This document shows, one piece after another, positions 20,693 through 30,407 of a DNA stretch of 64,000 bases (the first letter of the stretch is position 1; every line of letters starts with the position of its first letter). The DNA comes from Bicyclus anynana (Eukaryota > Arthropoda > Insecta > Lepidoptera > Nymphalidae): contig NC_069093.1 of assembly GCF_947172395.1 (NCBI RefSeq), positions 4,685,561 through 4,749,560 on the forward strand, in the 5' to 3' direction. A model generated the notes under the pieces. The model searched no databases and was not told the origin of the DNA. It worked only from the letters and a program-made list of their open reading frames with translations. A program made the translations under genes and the position numbers.

Positions 20693-20935
20693 ACACCCAG
20701 CTGGGCCAATTGTGGTTTTCTTAATTGGTCCAGGTCTGGCTGGTTGGAGGCTTCAGCCGTGGCTAGTTACCACCCTACCGACAAAGACGTACCGCCAGAA
20801 GTTTAGCGTTCCTGTACGATTTCGTGTAGAAACCGTAAGGGGGATTTTCATCCCGCTCCTAACAAGGTAGCCCCCTTCCATCTCAGATTGTATCATCACT
20901 TACCATCAGTTGAGATTGTAGTAAAGGGTTTGTGT
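20693..20935 (+). repeat. SINE-A, missing its tRNA-like head
   Basis: It begins at the linker GGTTTTCTTAATTGGTCCAG and keeps the body to the TTGTAGTAAAGGG end. The 5' boundary is a chimeric junction with SINE-B. Confidence 0.8.
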
Positions 20936-21387
20936 AATTTTCTTTCTCAATATTACTCTACAGCGTTAGTTATACAAACTAATTTTGTTTTGTGAAAACC
21001 AAATTTTATTGAGAAAACCATTAATGAAATAACTTATATTTAGTCTAAAATGATTATTATAATATAAATATTGAAAACAAAAGTCTAGACATTAGCATGA
21101 CTGGGTTCTACCGAGCATGACATTTTGACATTTACATGATGAATTGTATAAAACAACATGAAAAGCACGTATAATGAGCGTAGACTTTATTCTAAATTCC
21201 AAAATAAACTCAAATAACAACACAACATGAATAAGCAATGTAAATGATAGGACGTTCTTACCTAATTTATTTTTAATTAATTATAATACTTGTATGAAAC
21301 TTATCAAGATTTATTTTCACTTTAACTCATTATCTTCTATCTAAGTAAAAATGTTTGTGTTTGTTTTAAAACTGAAAATTTTGAATC
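20936..21387. other. No feature seen
   Basis: AT-rich unassigned sequence. Confidence 0.5.
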
Positions 21388-21710
21388 TGTGAGCCGTGAT
21401 AGCCCAGTGGATAAGACCTCCGAGTCCAGAGGGTGTGGGTTCAGATCCGGTCCGGGGCATGCACCTAAAACTTTTCAGTTGTGTGCATTTTAAGTAATTA
21501 AATGTCACGTGTCTCAAAACGGTGAAGGAAAACATCGTGAGGAAACCTGTACACCAGAGAAATTTCTTAATTCTCTGCGTGTGTGAAGTCTGCCAATCTG
21601 CATTGGGTCAGCGTGGTGGACTATTGGCCTAACTCCTCTCATTCTGAAATGAGACTCGAGCTGAACAGTGAGCCGAATATGGATTGATGGTAATGATATA
21701 TATTTTTTAA
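21388..21710 (+). repeat. SINE-B, near full length
   Basis: The tRNA-like head GAGCCGTGATAGCCCAGTGG (A box) is followed by GGGTTCAGATCC (B box) and the whole body, ending AGTGAGCCGAATATGGATTG. This is the best copy for defining the family in this window. Confidence 0.9.
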
Positions 21711-22514
21711 TATTGTGATTATTCCCATTCCTCACAAACTAGTCAGAAAATAATGTATTATGAGTGGGTCGATTATGAATTGTCGAGTAGGGGGGGGATC
21801 GAACCCCCTCCCCTCTGTTATGAGCCCGGCCGCCACATTACTACTGAGGCTCTAAATTCTCGTAGAATTTTGAGACTGGCGAATGGCCTATGCTATAACA
21901 AATATTAAATAGTGATAAATAATCAGAAATAATACTTTTTAGGTACTAACCAATAGGATGAAATTCTAATTTACATTTATATGAAAGTACCTCTAACATT
22001 TACTCCTTTCCGATAGGAATACAGGAATCGATCTCGCCGTTTAGAGATTAGCCGGAACAACGAGAGAGGACTCATTCCTGACCTAAATTGTGCAGTTAAA
22101 ATAGTCTGTTAATTATAGAAACAAAGAATAGATAGAAACAAAGAAGCGGCATTAAAAAATATAGGTACATCAAATGGACTTTAAAAGTTCAATAGCCTAC
22201 GCCATATCGAATCAACAGTTTTATTGCAGGCGAAACATATTGCACGTGGGTAACTTTCACAGAAAGCGATAATCCAATTTTATACTTTCCAGTTATGTAT
22301 AATGCAATGAGTTTTTCTACGGTATCTATGCATTCATTAGTTGCATTTGTTCAGTTCTTTTAAAGAAATTTCTACCATACCATAAAATGTTTTATTTGTA
22401 CACTTCATATGAAGTGAACATTTTAGAACTGTATCGTAACTCGTAACGCTGATGAGTCATCATATTATTGTGTGTTAAATTAATTCACATGGTTTTTTTT
22501 CGTTGATGTTTATG
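21711..22514. other. No gene; tRNA-like motif at 21790-21850
   Basis: At 21795-21840 GGGATCGAACCCCCTCCC resembles a tRNA T-arm on the minus strand, near AGCCCGGCCGCCAC. I could not fold a complete tRNA, so it may be another SINE head. The rest is unassigned. Confidence 0.35.
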
Positions 22515-22793
22515 TTAATCTATATATATAAAAGAAACTCGTGTTTGTTACAACACTTATAACTCGAGATCTGCTGGAATAGCAGAATACATCTTAAAAA
22601 CAATGAAAACTCGACGAATAAATAATTATGAAAGATGAATAATTTTCCAATAAATGTTATTTTGTTTAGTACCTGTCAAACATTTGGTAGGTGTAGAGTA
22701 GTAGTAGGGTAGGGGTAGGGTAGGGTAGTGTAGGGTAGGGATTGGGAAGATTTGCACATTAGTCAAAGCGAAGCTTGACCGGGTCCGCTAGTT
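22515..22793 (+). mobile_element. Helitron-like element with GGGTA array
   Basis: It starts near AATCTATATATATAAAAG, contains a (GGGTA)n run at 22698-22741, and ends GACCGGGTCCGCTAG followed by T. The structure parallels 35140-35373. Confidence 0.6.
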
Positions 22794-23210
22794 TCCAATA
22801 AAGAAGTAGATAGCTAGGGCTCAGCATAGTCGTAGATGATCCGCTCTGAAGGACCCCGTCATCTCACCTAAAGGGGCTCTTTTGAATCTAATATAAAATT
22901 TTTATATATTTTGCAATGTATTTTAGTACGTACATTACTTGTAAAACAAGAAATAAAAGGCTTTTTTTATTAAAGAAATTTATAAAAGATGTCCGTTGTA
23001 AAAGACGTCATTACTTAAGTAATTACAACGGATTCCTAATACAAAATGTATATTTTAATGAATTAATGGAAAATCACAAGAACATTGAACAGATGTAATC
23101 AATATAAACACGTCACAATGAATACATTCAAGGTTTTGATATTTTTAACACATTCACAGTCCCCATACCAACTGACTTTTACTTTTACAAACCCCATTAC
23201 TGCAATTTCC
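22794..23210. other. 3' flank of GMC gene 1, no other gene seen
   Basis: AT-rich sequence downstream of gene 1. The small ORF at 22916-23098 has no recognisable similarity. Confidence 0.45.
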
Positions 23211-23216
23211 TTTATT
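23211..23216 (-). terminator. Candidate polyadenylation signal of gene 1
   Basis: AATAAA on the minus strand, about 205 bp after the gene 1 stop codon. It is the nearest canonical hexamer that I found downstream. Confidence 0.45.
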
Positions 23217-23421
23217 ATATTTACTTATGATAATATGATTGAAAACTTGGGAGAATAAAATGATAATTGTATCGAGAAGGGTAATTTATAAGCTTACGAT
23301 AGACGTAAGACCAATTTTAAAGTCGTAGTTAATAAAGGTCCTTCTTCTGTAAGCGTGTTAAGCCGGGAAAAACATAAAACACTGATCAAAGATCATGAGT
23401 AACATTGATAATTTTTACAAA

Positions 23422-24999
23422 TTAGTAGGACAAGTACTCATCCTTAATCATATCGGAGCCCATTTCTCCAATCATAATCGCAGGTGCATTGGTATTGCCA
23501 CTAGTAACAAACGGCATTATACTAGCATCCATAACACGTAAACCACATACACCATGGACTTTCAAAAAGTTATTTACAACTGCGTCTTCTGGATTTGGGC
23601 CCATTTTTGCTGTACCTACTTGATGAGCCATTGATGCAGTCATATGTGTCACATAACACCTCCAGTAGTTGTCACTTGGATATCTGAACTTATTACACTG
23701 TGGTATATTTATTCTCGGTATAAATGCGTTTACAGACTTGAAATATGGTGCTTGTACTACTTTGGTAAGTATTTTTATAGCATCAACCATAGCTTGAAGA
23801 TCTCTTTCATCACCTAGATAATTAGCATTGAGAATAGGGTGATCATAAGCATTTGATGACTTTAAATACAAACCCCCTCGTGACTCTGGATGCAAGTCGT
23901 TAAGTACAAAAAGATGTAATACTTGATTTTCATTGTATCGTAACAACGATTTTATAACATCGTCTTTGTAAATGTCAATGAATTGTCGCATGGTGGAATT
24001 TTTCTTGTATATTACACTGTAGCTTTGAAACTCGGGATAACTCATTGATTTACACCGAGAAAAGAAAGCAATCGCATCAGTTAAAAACGCGTGTGCTAAA
24101 TAGCCTGTTTTATTGTATAGGAATTTCACAGCGTCAAACATTTGCTCAGTTTTATCTTCTGTGTTCGGTTCATCTATATAAACAGGTACAGGTACATACG
24201 GGTGGTCATGCAAGTTTTGTCCAACACCCGGCAAATCAACAATACATGGAATATTTTTAGATAGAAGGTGTTCTCTAGGACCGATGCCAGACAACATAAG
24301 CAGTTGTGGTGAATTGACTACTCCACCGCAAACGACGACTTCTTTTCTGACTAAATACCTATGTCCTTTTCCATTTATATCAACTTCAACGCCATAGGCT
24401 TTTGTATCATAACCATCATCGTTTAGTAATATCTTAGTCACAAAAGCATTTGTAATGATTTTTAAATTGGGCCTATTTCTAGCTTTATCTAAATAAGCTC
24501 TGTAAGTACTTTCCCTAAATCCACTACGTGCTGTCGCTCTTGATATGGCACAGAACCCTTGTCCCTGGAACTTTGCTGCGTTAACATCAAGTACTTCTTT
24601 GATACCGACATGATTGTATGACTTTAGAATGTTTTTAGTTAGCTCTCTAACTGTACTATTGAAAGTATTAACTACTAATGGCCCTTCACGTCCATAAGTA
24701 TTAAATATATCGGGATCTTTAAGAAGTTCCAAATCCTGAAAGTTTTCTGCTTTTCTAAAATAGTAACGTGCATTTTCCGGTGTCCAGCTCGGATTACCTT
24801 CATCCACCCATGTCTGAAAGTCGTGATCATTTCCTCTAACATAAATCATGGCATTGGCAGAGCTAGTACCACCGAGGGTTTTTCCACGTATCCATGTTAC
24901 TGCATTATTTTTTAACGCTTGATGTCTGATCCCGTTGTTTTCGGTAACATAGTGCCAATCATATTTAGTACCTACCAATGTTCTATACAACCAAGGTAT
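23422..24999 (-). CDS. Gene 1 main catalytic exon
   Basis: A 1578-nt exon begins after acceptor TTCCAG with IPWLYRTLVGTKYDWHYVTE and ends in ...KDEYLSY and TAA. It carries both GMC signatures and the catalytic His/Asn pair without a frameshift or stop. Confidence 0.95.
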   Translation of the reverse strand: MPWLYRTLVGTKYDWHYVTENNGIRHQALKNNAVTWIRGKTLGGTSSANAMIYVRGNDHDFQTWVDEGNPSWTPENARYYFRKAENFQDLELLKDPDIFNTYGREGPLVVNTFNSTVRELTKNILKSYNHVGIKEVLDVNAAKFQGQGFCAISRATARSGFRESTYRAYLDKARNRPNLKIITNAFVTKILLNDDGYDTKAYGVEVDINGKGHRYLVRKEVVVCGGVVNSPQLLMLSGIGPREHLLSKNIPCIVDLPGVGQNLHDHPYVPVPVYIDEPNTEDKTEQMFDAVKFLYNKTGYLAHAFLTDAIAFFSRCKSMSYPEFQSYSVIYKKNSTMRQFIDIYKDDVIKSLLRYNENQVLHLFVLNDLHPESRGGLYLKSSNAYDHPILNANYLGDERDLQAMVDAIKILTKVVQAPYFKSVNAFIPRINIPQCNKFRYPSDNYWRCYVTHMTASMAHQVGTAKMGPNPEDAVVNNFLKVHGVCGLRVMDASIMPFVTSGNTNAPAIMIGEMGSDMIKDEYLSY

Positions 25000-26930
25000 C
25001 TGGAACAACATTGAAATTATTAAAACAACTAGCGGACGCCCGCGACTTCATACGCGTAAAAATCGATGTAAACGTTCAACCCTAATTTCACACCCTTCTA
25101 TTTATATTTTTGCAAGTTTTTTTAAGTACAAAAAATCCACAATTTCACATTTATAAATGTACCATGAAAACTAAAGGAATTTCCATATGAACTTTCTACC
25201 CCTAGTTTACCCCTTTTGATTTTATTTTCGCGACAAAAAGTACACCCTTCCTCGTATTATAGCTTCAAATCGAGCCAAGTTTCATTTGAATTCATTCAGT
25301 AGTTTCAGCGTGATGCCCGGTTATAAAAAGCTTTTTGTCGCAAAAATAAAATCAGAAGACGCGAAATAGGGGTTGAAACAACATTGTTTACATCGAGGCT
25401 TTTGATGAATCATGTACCTCTGCTTCAATAGGTGGTTCCGCTCCTGCTTCAAGTAGCAATACATTCCAATATGGTACTTCACTGAGTCGGTTAGCTACTA
25501 CACTGCCTGCAGATCCCGCTCCCACGACAATGAAGTCAAATGTCTCCAGATCTAGAAAGACCAATTAAATTGTGTAACACGTTCGCTGCGGTACGAGGTC
25601 AATTGACCTCGTGATTAATGCCTCTTCAAGAGTTACGAGGTTGATTGACCTCGTACCACACCACATAAAGTTTTAGTATGAGGTCAAAAAACCTCGTAAC
25701 ACACCTAAGTGAAGTACAGAAAAATCAGTGCCGCAGTGAACATGGTAAATAAGCATTCTATAGATCATGTGTTTCTTTTGTTGTCGCAGCAAAAAAGAAG
25801 TGTGGATTTTCATCCTCCTCCTAACAATTAATAACGCTTCCATCTTAGATTACATCATCACTTACCATCAGGTTGTAGTTAAGGACTAACTTGTAAAAAA
25901 ATTAAAAATAAAAACTTGAACACAACTGAACGGATTTTCAAAAATGGTTTTCATCAATAAATAGTGATTTGTGACAGAGGTTAGGTATTTATATTGTTTG
26001 TATTCAGTTGAGCATACCATGACGATTGCCAGCTTTCATTGAATTATTCTTGTATATCAACTTTGTTACAAAACTAAAATAATATGAATATAAATAATTT
26101 AAAAATATGAATATAAACATTTAAAAATGGTGTATATTTTTTTAATGGTGTTTACAAAAAAAATATTTAAATCTTCGTACCTCTAATATACCATTATTGT
26201 AAACGTGTCTTTCAAAAATTTCACATGCACTTTCTATATGCTCATTATTTTATCGTATTTACCACAGATTGAAGAATAATAGACAGATAGAGTGTACTGA
26301 ACACGGCAGGGATACAGCCATTCCAAATACAAAAAATTAAAAACGAATACAATCATCAAAATCGAGTCAGTATGACACGAAGCGTTGTATCAGTAATTTT
26401 CAATATTAATCAAGAAATAGCGTCCTATTTTTCTAAATACTTTAAAAACTGTTCAGAAAACCAAAAAAAAAAAGATGGAGTAATTTTTATAGGTAGTTAT
26501 TGATTAATAGTCCAATATGATATCAATTTACATAATTGTTATTAGTGTTAAATCTGATATACAAATTATGAAAAAGTTTGTGTATACGGATTCCAAGGAG
26601 ACGTGTGACGTTTGTTTTTAATGGGTTTCATCGGCCTCACCGCGCTGCTTGTATAGGCTCATCCTGTATAGTTCTTTATTGTGAGGTAGTTACTTAGTAA
26701 TCATTAATCTGTGGGTTCATTACTACCCCATTTGCCTTATCCTATAAATAATCTCAAAACGTATGGTTACATGATGTACGTATATTCTCACCAGGTACTT
26801 TGTCGTATGGGTTATATGGACTGCTGTCAGGGACAAGACATTGTGCGGCTGCGAAAAAGTTTACTGCTGACGTGAATAACTCCGACGCAGTACCCGTCGT
26901 GGTAGTGCAGGCCCCTTCACTGCAAATCAT
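23422..26930 (-). CDS. GMC oxidoreductase, gene 1 (glucose dehydrogenase-like), three visible exons
   Basis: Exons: 26930-26792, 25551-25418, 24999-23422. Splice sites are GT-AG with phases 1 and 0; the model reads 616 residues to TAA. The product belongs to the FAD-dependent glucose-methanol-choline family, which oxidises alcohols such as sugars or steroids. Visible motifs: Rossmann VVGAGSAG (about residues 55-62) with LLLEAG (78-83); GMC signature 1, GKTLGGTSSANAMIYVRG (130-147); signature 2, GGVVNSPQLLMLSGI; catalytic His-550 in MAHQVGTAKMG; Asn-595 in SGNTNAPA. A hydrophobic stretch in the first exon (ELFTSAVNFFAAAQCLV) may be a signal peptide. Length fits the family's ~600-650 residues. 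Gene 2, directly upstream, is a tandem paralogue, about three quarters identical by eye. Substrate unknown; glucose dehydrogenase-like and ecdysone oxidase-like are both possible. Confidence 0.9.
25028..25120 (-). mobile_element. Helitron 3' end fragment in intron 2 of gene 1
   Basis: ACTAGCGGACGCCCGCGACT and CGATGTAAACGTTCAACCC are the reverse complement of a Hel-2 end (TCCGCTAGT). The same end on the same strand lies at 59740-59830. It begins only 28 bp upstream of the main exon. Confidence 0.6.
25418..25551 (-). CDS. Gene 1 FAD-binding exon
   Basis: This 134-nt exon lies between acceptor TTTCTAG and donor GAG|GTACAT. It encodes LETFDFIVVGAGSAGSVVAN... to EAGAEPPIEAE, the dinucleotide-binding fold. 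Its boundaries and phase are the same as at 31029-31162 in gene 2. Confidence 0.92.
25575..25745. repeat. Fold-back repeat with ACGAGGT/ACCTCGT palindromes (copy 2), in intron 1 of gene 1
   Basis: ACGAGGTCAATTGACCTCGT is a perfect 20-bp palindrome (about 25596-25615), and ACGAGGTTGATTGACCTCGT follows at about 25637-25656. The outer ends AACACGTTCGCTGCGG and GTGCCGCAGTGAAC are roughly inverted. It sits 24 bp upstream of the FAD-exon acceptor region. Confidence 0.6.
25796..25910 (+). repeat. SINE-A 3' fragment in intron 1 of gene 1
   Basis: GTGTGGATTTTCATCCTCCT to GGACTAACTTGTAAAAAAA is the 3' third of SINE-A, opposite in orientation to the host gene. Confidence 0.75.
25911..26791. other. Rest of intron 1 of gene 1
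   Basis: AT-rich intron sequence. A small repeat at 26610-26690 (GGGTTTCATCGGCCTCACCG) matches 16880-16950. No other exon is apparent on either strand. Confidence 0.5.
26792..26930 (-). CDS. Gene 1 first visible coding exon
   Basis: It encodes EGACTTTTGTASELFTSAVN..., ending at donor CCTG|GTGAGA in phase 1. I start at ATG 26930-26928 (MICSEGAC), which gives a normal-length protein. A pyrimidine-rich acceptor TTTGCAG ends at 26920, so the true exon could instead begin at 26919 and be joined to an upstream start exon. One candidate is ATGGTTAG|GTAAGT near 27565. Confidence 0.7.
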
Positions 26931-27082
26931 ACAAAAATTAAAAAAAAAACTCGACTTCCATCGCCAAAAGAAGGAAGTTGAATAGAATTTTTAAAAATGT
27001 TGCAAAACATTTATAAATATTTTTTTCTTGTGTCTAGCTTTTCGCTTTTTAAAAAACAATCAACTTGAGAATCAATCCGTTA

Positions 27083-27403
27083 TATCATCATCATCAACCC
27101 ATATTCGGTTCACTGCTGAGCTTGAGTCTCCTCTCAGAATGAGAGGGGTTAGGCCTTAATCCACCACGCTGACCCAATGCGGATTGGCAGACTTCACATA
27201 CGTAGAGAATTAAGTAAGTTCTCTGGTGTGCAGGTTTCCTCACGATGTTTTTCCTTCACCGTTTGAAACACGTAATAATTAATTTCTTAAAATGCACACA
27301 ACTGTGTTTGGAGTTGGAGGTACATGCCCCGAACCGGATTCGAACCCATACCCCCTTCCGAAATTGGAGGCAGGGGTTATATCCACTGGGCTATCACAAA
27401 TAA
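27083..27403 (-). repeat. SINE-B, near full length, upstream of gene 1
   Basis: Reverse SINE-B from CCCATATTCGGTTCACTGC to the tRNA-like head with GGATTCGAACCC and CCACTGGGCTATC. It lies between the gene 1 start and the conserved upstream block at 27490. Confidence 0.88.
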
Positions 27404-27489
27404 AACTAATTCTCTATATATGAAATGCATTTTTTTAATCTACAGAAAGTATACGTACTCATAATTAATGCATTCGTTCATGATGACTG

Positions 27490-27504
27490 TATTGGTTCAG
27501 CTGA
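27490..27504 (-). promoter_or_regulatory. Conserved upstream block of gene 1 (CCAAT + CAGCTG)
   Basis: On the minus strand TCAGCTGAACCAATA combines an E-box-like CAGCTG with a CCAAT motif. The identical 15-mer lies upstream of gene 2 at about 32539-32553. Without the SINEs both are roughly 250-265 bp before the modelled ATG. Function is inferred from conservation between paralogues only. Confidence 0.4.
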
Positions 27505-27777
27505 CGGAAATTGTATTACCTAGTATAATGTATGTAATAAAACATGACAAAAACTTACCTAACCATTTTGGCTACCACTTCATAGAAGTTTCTCCAACAA
27601 CTGAAACAGTATTCTCTATAGACGATTATATAGTAATTAAGTTGATCTTAAATCAACAATACAATTATTTGGCTTGAGTATTATTCCATTGAAACTTATT
27701 ATTTACGAGTAATTTTATGCTCTTTCAATTTGGCGTTCATAATAATATATGAATTCAAGTCACACCATTGATGATGT

Positions 27778-27924
27778 GGGTAAAGTGGTTTTCAGATAGC
27801 ATGGGTATGGTGACAGTTCATTTGACTATTGAAAGTTTGTCGCGATTCACGATAATAGTACGTAATAAGAACGTCATAAGGCAACTGTCACCGGACACAT
27901 GCTATCTGAAAAACACTTTAATTG
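27778..27924. mobile_element. Short MITE with ~37-bp inverted termini
   Basis: The left end GTAAAGTGGTTTTCAGATAG and right end CTATCTGAAAAACACTTTAA are inverted, and the match continues to GGTGACAGTT / AACTGTCACC. It lies between the two GMC genes. Confidence 0.65.
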
Positions 27925-28144
27925 GGTATATTATACGATTTGGAACGAATAACAAACAAAATTGCTTACACGATCTTAGGAATGGTTTCAATAATGTATA
28001 TTTCAAAATTCACTTAGCTATCATTATTTCTTCATTTGTCTTCAATCCGTTAATTATTTCTTCATTCAAATTAGCTGGTTTCCTGTTTACCGAAAACCTT
28101 CATTTGGGAACCTCCGCTGTACATTTTCGTCCACAATTATTCAG

Positions 28145-28400
28145 TATCAGTCAGTTGTCAGTGATGACCTACGGATCCGAGTCTTAGTCGCCAACTGTGG
28201 GCCTCATAAGGAAACTCAAACTCAATAGGCAATGACGCTAGCTAAGCTCGGAGCTTCTCTGCACGAAAGAATTAGACATGAGGAGATCCGCAGAACCAAA
28301 GTCTCCGAGACAGCTCATCGAGTTCCGAAGCTGAAGTAACAGTTGTCAAGGCCACTGAACGCTGGCAGCTCAAAACCGTGGTATTGATGATGATAATGAT
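28145..28400 (+). pseudogene. RTE-type LINE C-terminal fragment
   Basis: Frames read SVMTYGSES, then MRRSAEPKS-like remnants of the RNEEIRRRTKV motif, with several stops and frameshifts. It is old and heavily decayed compared with 54700-55060. Confidence 0.6.
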
Positions 28401-28433
28401 AAAGATGATGACAGATGAATAGTTAGAATGCCA

Positions 28434-28629
28434 TCTATACTAATATTATAAATAGAAAATATTTCATTGTTTATTTGCATTGAATAGGCTCCGAAACTAC
28501 AAAACTGATTTGAAAAATTCTATCACAGTTGGGAAGCTGTATTATACCCAGATACTTAAGGCTATATTTTATTTCTGCATTACTGTAGGAATGGGTACTA
28601 ATCGGGAGAATCCGCGTGGCATTTGCTAG
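28434..28629 (+). mobile_element. Non-autonomous Helitron, variant family
   Basis: It starts TCTATACTAATATTATAAAT and ends GCGTGGCATTTGCTAG followed by T. The interior (GCATTGAATAGGCTCCGAAAC) is shared with 33342-33525. Confidence 0.65.
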
Positions 28630-28775
28630 TTTAAAATATATTGAAACGCCGCGTAACGCAACGCACATATCATATATACATATATACATATCTCACTAGA
28701 AATTCCAGTAGACAAGTTTATAATTTAAATAATATTGTACACAAAAGTAATTTAAACATGATCACCAAAAAGTAT

Positions 28776-28781
28776 TTTATT
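28776..28781 (-). terminator. Candidate polyadenylation signal of gene 2
   Basis: AATAAA on the minus strand (context CTGAAATAAAATAC), about 58 bp after the gene 2 stop codon. Confidence 0.6.
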
Positions 28782-28838
28782 TCAGAAAGAAGCATAGAAC
28801 GATGAACAGCGGTTGTAACAATCAATGACAGTTTTAAA

Positions 28839-30407
28839 TTATTTGGGCAAGTACTCGTTCTTAATCATATCGGAACCCATTTCTCCAATCATAATCGCAG
28901 GTGCATTGGTATTGCCACTAGTAACAAACGGCATTATACTAGCATCTATTACACGTAAACCAGTTACACCATGGACTTTTAAAAAGTTATTTACAACTGC
29001 GTCTTCTGGATTTGGGCCCATTTTCGATGTACCTACTTGATGAGACATTGATGCGATCATATGTGTTACATAACACCTCCAGTAGAGGTCACTTGGATAT
29101 TTGTATTCATTACATTCTGATATATGTATTCTTGGAATGAACGCCTTAATAGATTTGAAATATGGAGTGTTTACTAGTTTTGTAAGTATCTTTATACCAT
29201 CAACCGTGTCTTGTATATCCCTATCGTCACCTAGATAATTGGCATGAATGATAGGATAATCATATGGATTTGATGTATTTAAATAAATTCTACCTCGTGA
29301 ATATGGATGCAAAACATTAAGTATCTTAACGTATAAGGACTTGTCTGCATTATATCGTACTATAGATTCTAGAACATCGTCTTTGTAAATGTCAATAAAT
29401 TGGCGAACAGTAGAATTTTTCCGGTATATTCCAGTATAGCTTTGAAACTCAGGATAAGCCATATCTTTACTTCGAGAAAAAAAAGCAATCGCATCAGTTA
29501 AAAACGTATGTGCTAAATATCCTGTTTTGTTATATAGATATTTCACAACATCGAACATTAGTTCAGCTTTATTTTCTTCTTCTTCTGGTTCATCTCCATA
29601 AATAGGTACAGGAACATACAGGTGGTCGTGCAAATTATTCCCAACACCCGGCAAATCAACTATACAAGAAATATTTTTAGATAGAAGGTGTTCTCTAGGA
29701 CCGATTCCAGACAGCATTAATAATTGTGGTGTATTGACTACTCCACCGCTAACAATAACTTCTCGTTTAACCAAAAACCTATTTCGTTTTCCATTAATAT
29801 CAACTTCAACACCATAGGCTTTTGCATCAACATTTAATAATATTTTAGTCACAAAAGCATTCGTTATAATTTTTAAATTCCTCCTGTTTTTAGCCTTTTT
29901 TAAATAAGCTGTGTAAGTGCTTTCTCTAACTCCTCTACGTGCTGTTGATCTTGATATGGCACAGAAACCTTTTCCGTGGAACTCTGCGGCGTTAACATCG
30001 AGTACTTCTTCGATACCGATGTAACTGTACGACTTTAAAATTTTTTTAGTTAGCTTTCTAACTGTGCTGTTAAAAGTATTTACTACTAATGGCCCTTTCC
30101 GTCCATACGTGTTAAAAATACCAGGGTCTCTGAGTAGTTTCAAATCCTGAATGTTTTCTGCTTTTTTAAAATAATAATTTACATTTTCCGGTGTCCAGCT
30201 CGGATTACCTTCATTCACCCATGTCTGAAAGTCGTGATCATTTCCTCTAACGTAAATCATAGCATTGGTAGAACTGCTGCCACCAAGGACTTTTCCACGG
30301 ATCCATGCTAGTGGATTTTTTAATGCTTTTTGTTTGACCCCGTCGTTTTTTGTAACATAGTGCCAATCATATCTAGTTCTAGCTAATGTTCTATATAACC
30401 AAGGTAT
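28839..30407 (-). CDS. Gene 2 main catalytic exon
   Basis: A 1569-nt exon begins after acceptor GTTTCAG with IPWLYRTLARTRYDWHYVTK and ends KNEYLPK plus TAA. It has no internal stop. It is three codons shorter than the gene 1 exon, with small differences around residues 31-33 and the NDDGYDTK loop. Confidence 0.95.
   Translation of the reverse strand: MPWLYRTLARTRYDWHYVTKNDGVKQKALKNPLAWIRGKVLGGSSSTNAMIYVRGNDHDFQTWVNEGNPSWTPENVNYYFKKAENIQDLKLLRDPGIFNTYGRKGPLVVNTFNSTVRKLTKKILKSYSYIGIEEVLDVNAAEFHGKGFCAISRSTARRGVRESTYTAYLKKAKNRRNLKIITNAFVTKILLNVDAKAYGVEVDINGKRNRFLVKREVIVSGGVVNTPQLLMLSGIGPREHLLSKNISCIVDLPGVGNNLHDHLYVPVPIYGDEPEEEENKAELMFDVVKYLYNKTGYLAHTFLTDAIAFFSRSKDMAYPEFQSYTGIYRKNSTVRQFIDIYKDDVLESIVRYNADKSLYVKILNVLHPYSRGRIYLNTSNPYDYPIIHANYLGDDRDIQDTVDGIKILTKLVNTPYFKSIKAFIPRIHISECNEYKYPSDLYWRCYVTHMIASMSHQVGTSKMGPNPEDAVVNNFLKVHGVTGLRVIDASIMPFVTSGNTNAPAIMIGEMGSDMIKNEYLPK

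Noticed and set aside
24045..24260. Plus-strand ORF inside gene 1
   Set aside because: Antisense shadow of the main GMC exon; no independent motif.
27768..28187. 139-codon ORF between the GMC genes
   Set aside because: Its start lies in a MITE and its end in an RTE fragment (VMTYGSES), so it is a chance fusion of repeats.
28825..29040. Plus-strand ORF over the gene 2 3' end
   Set aside because: It is the reverse-strand shadow of the conserved GMC C-terminus.
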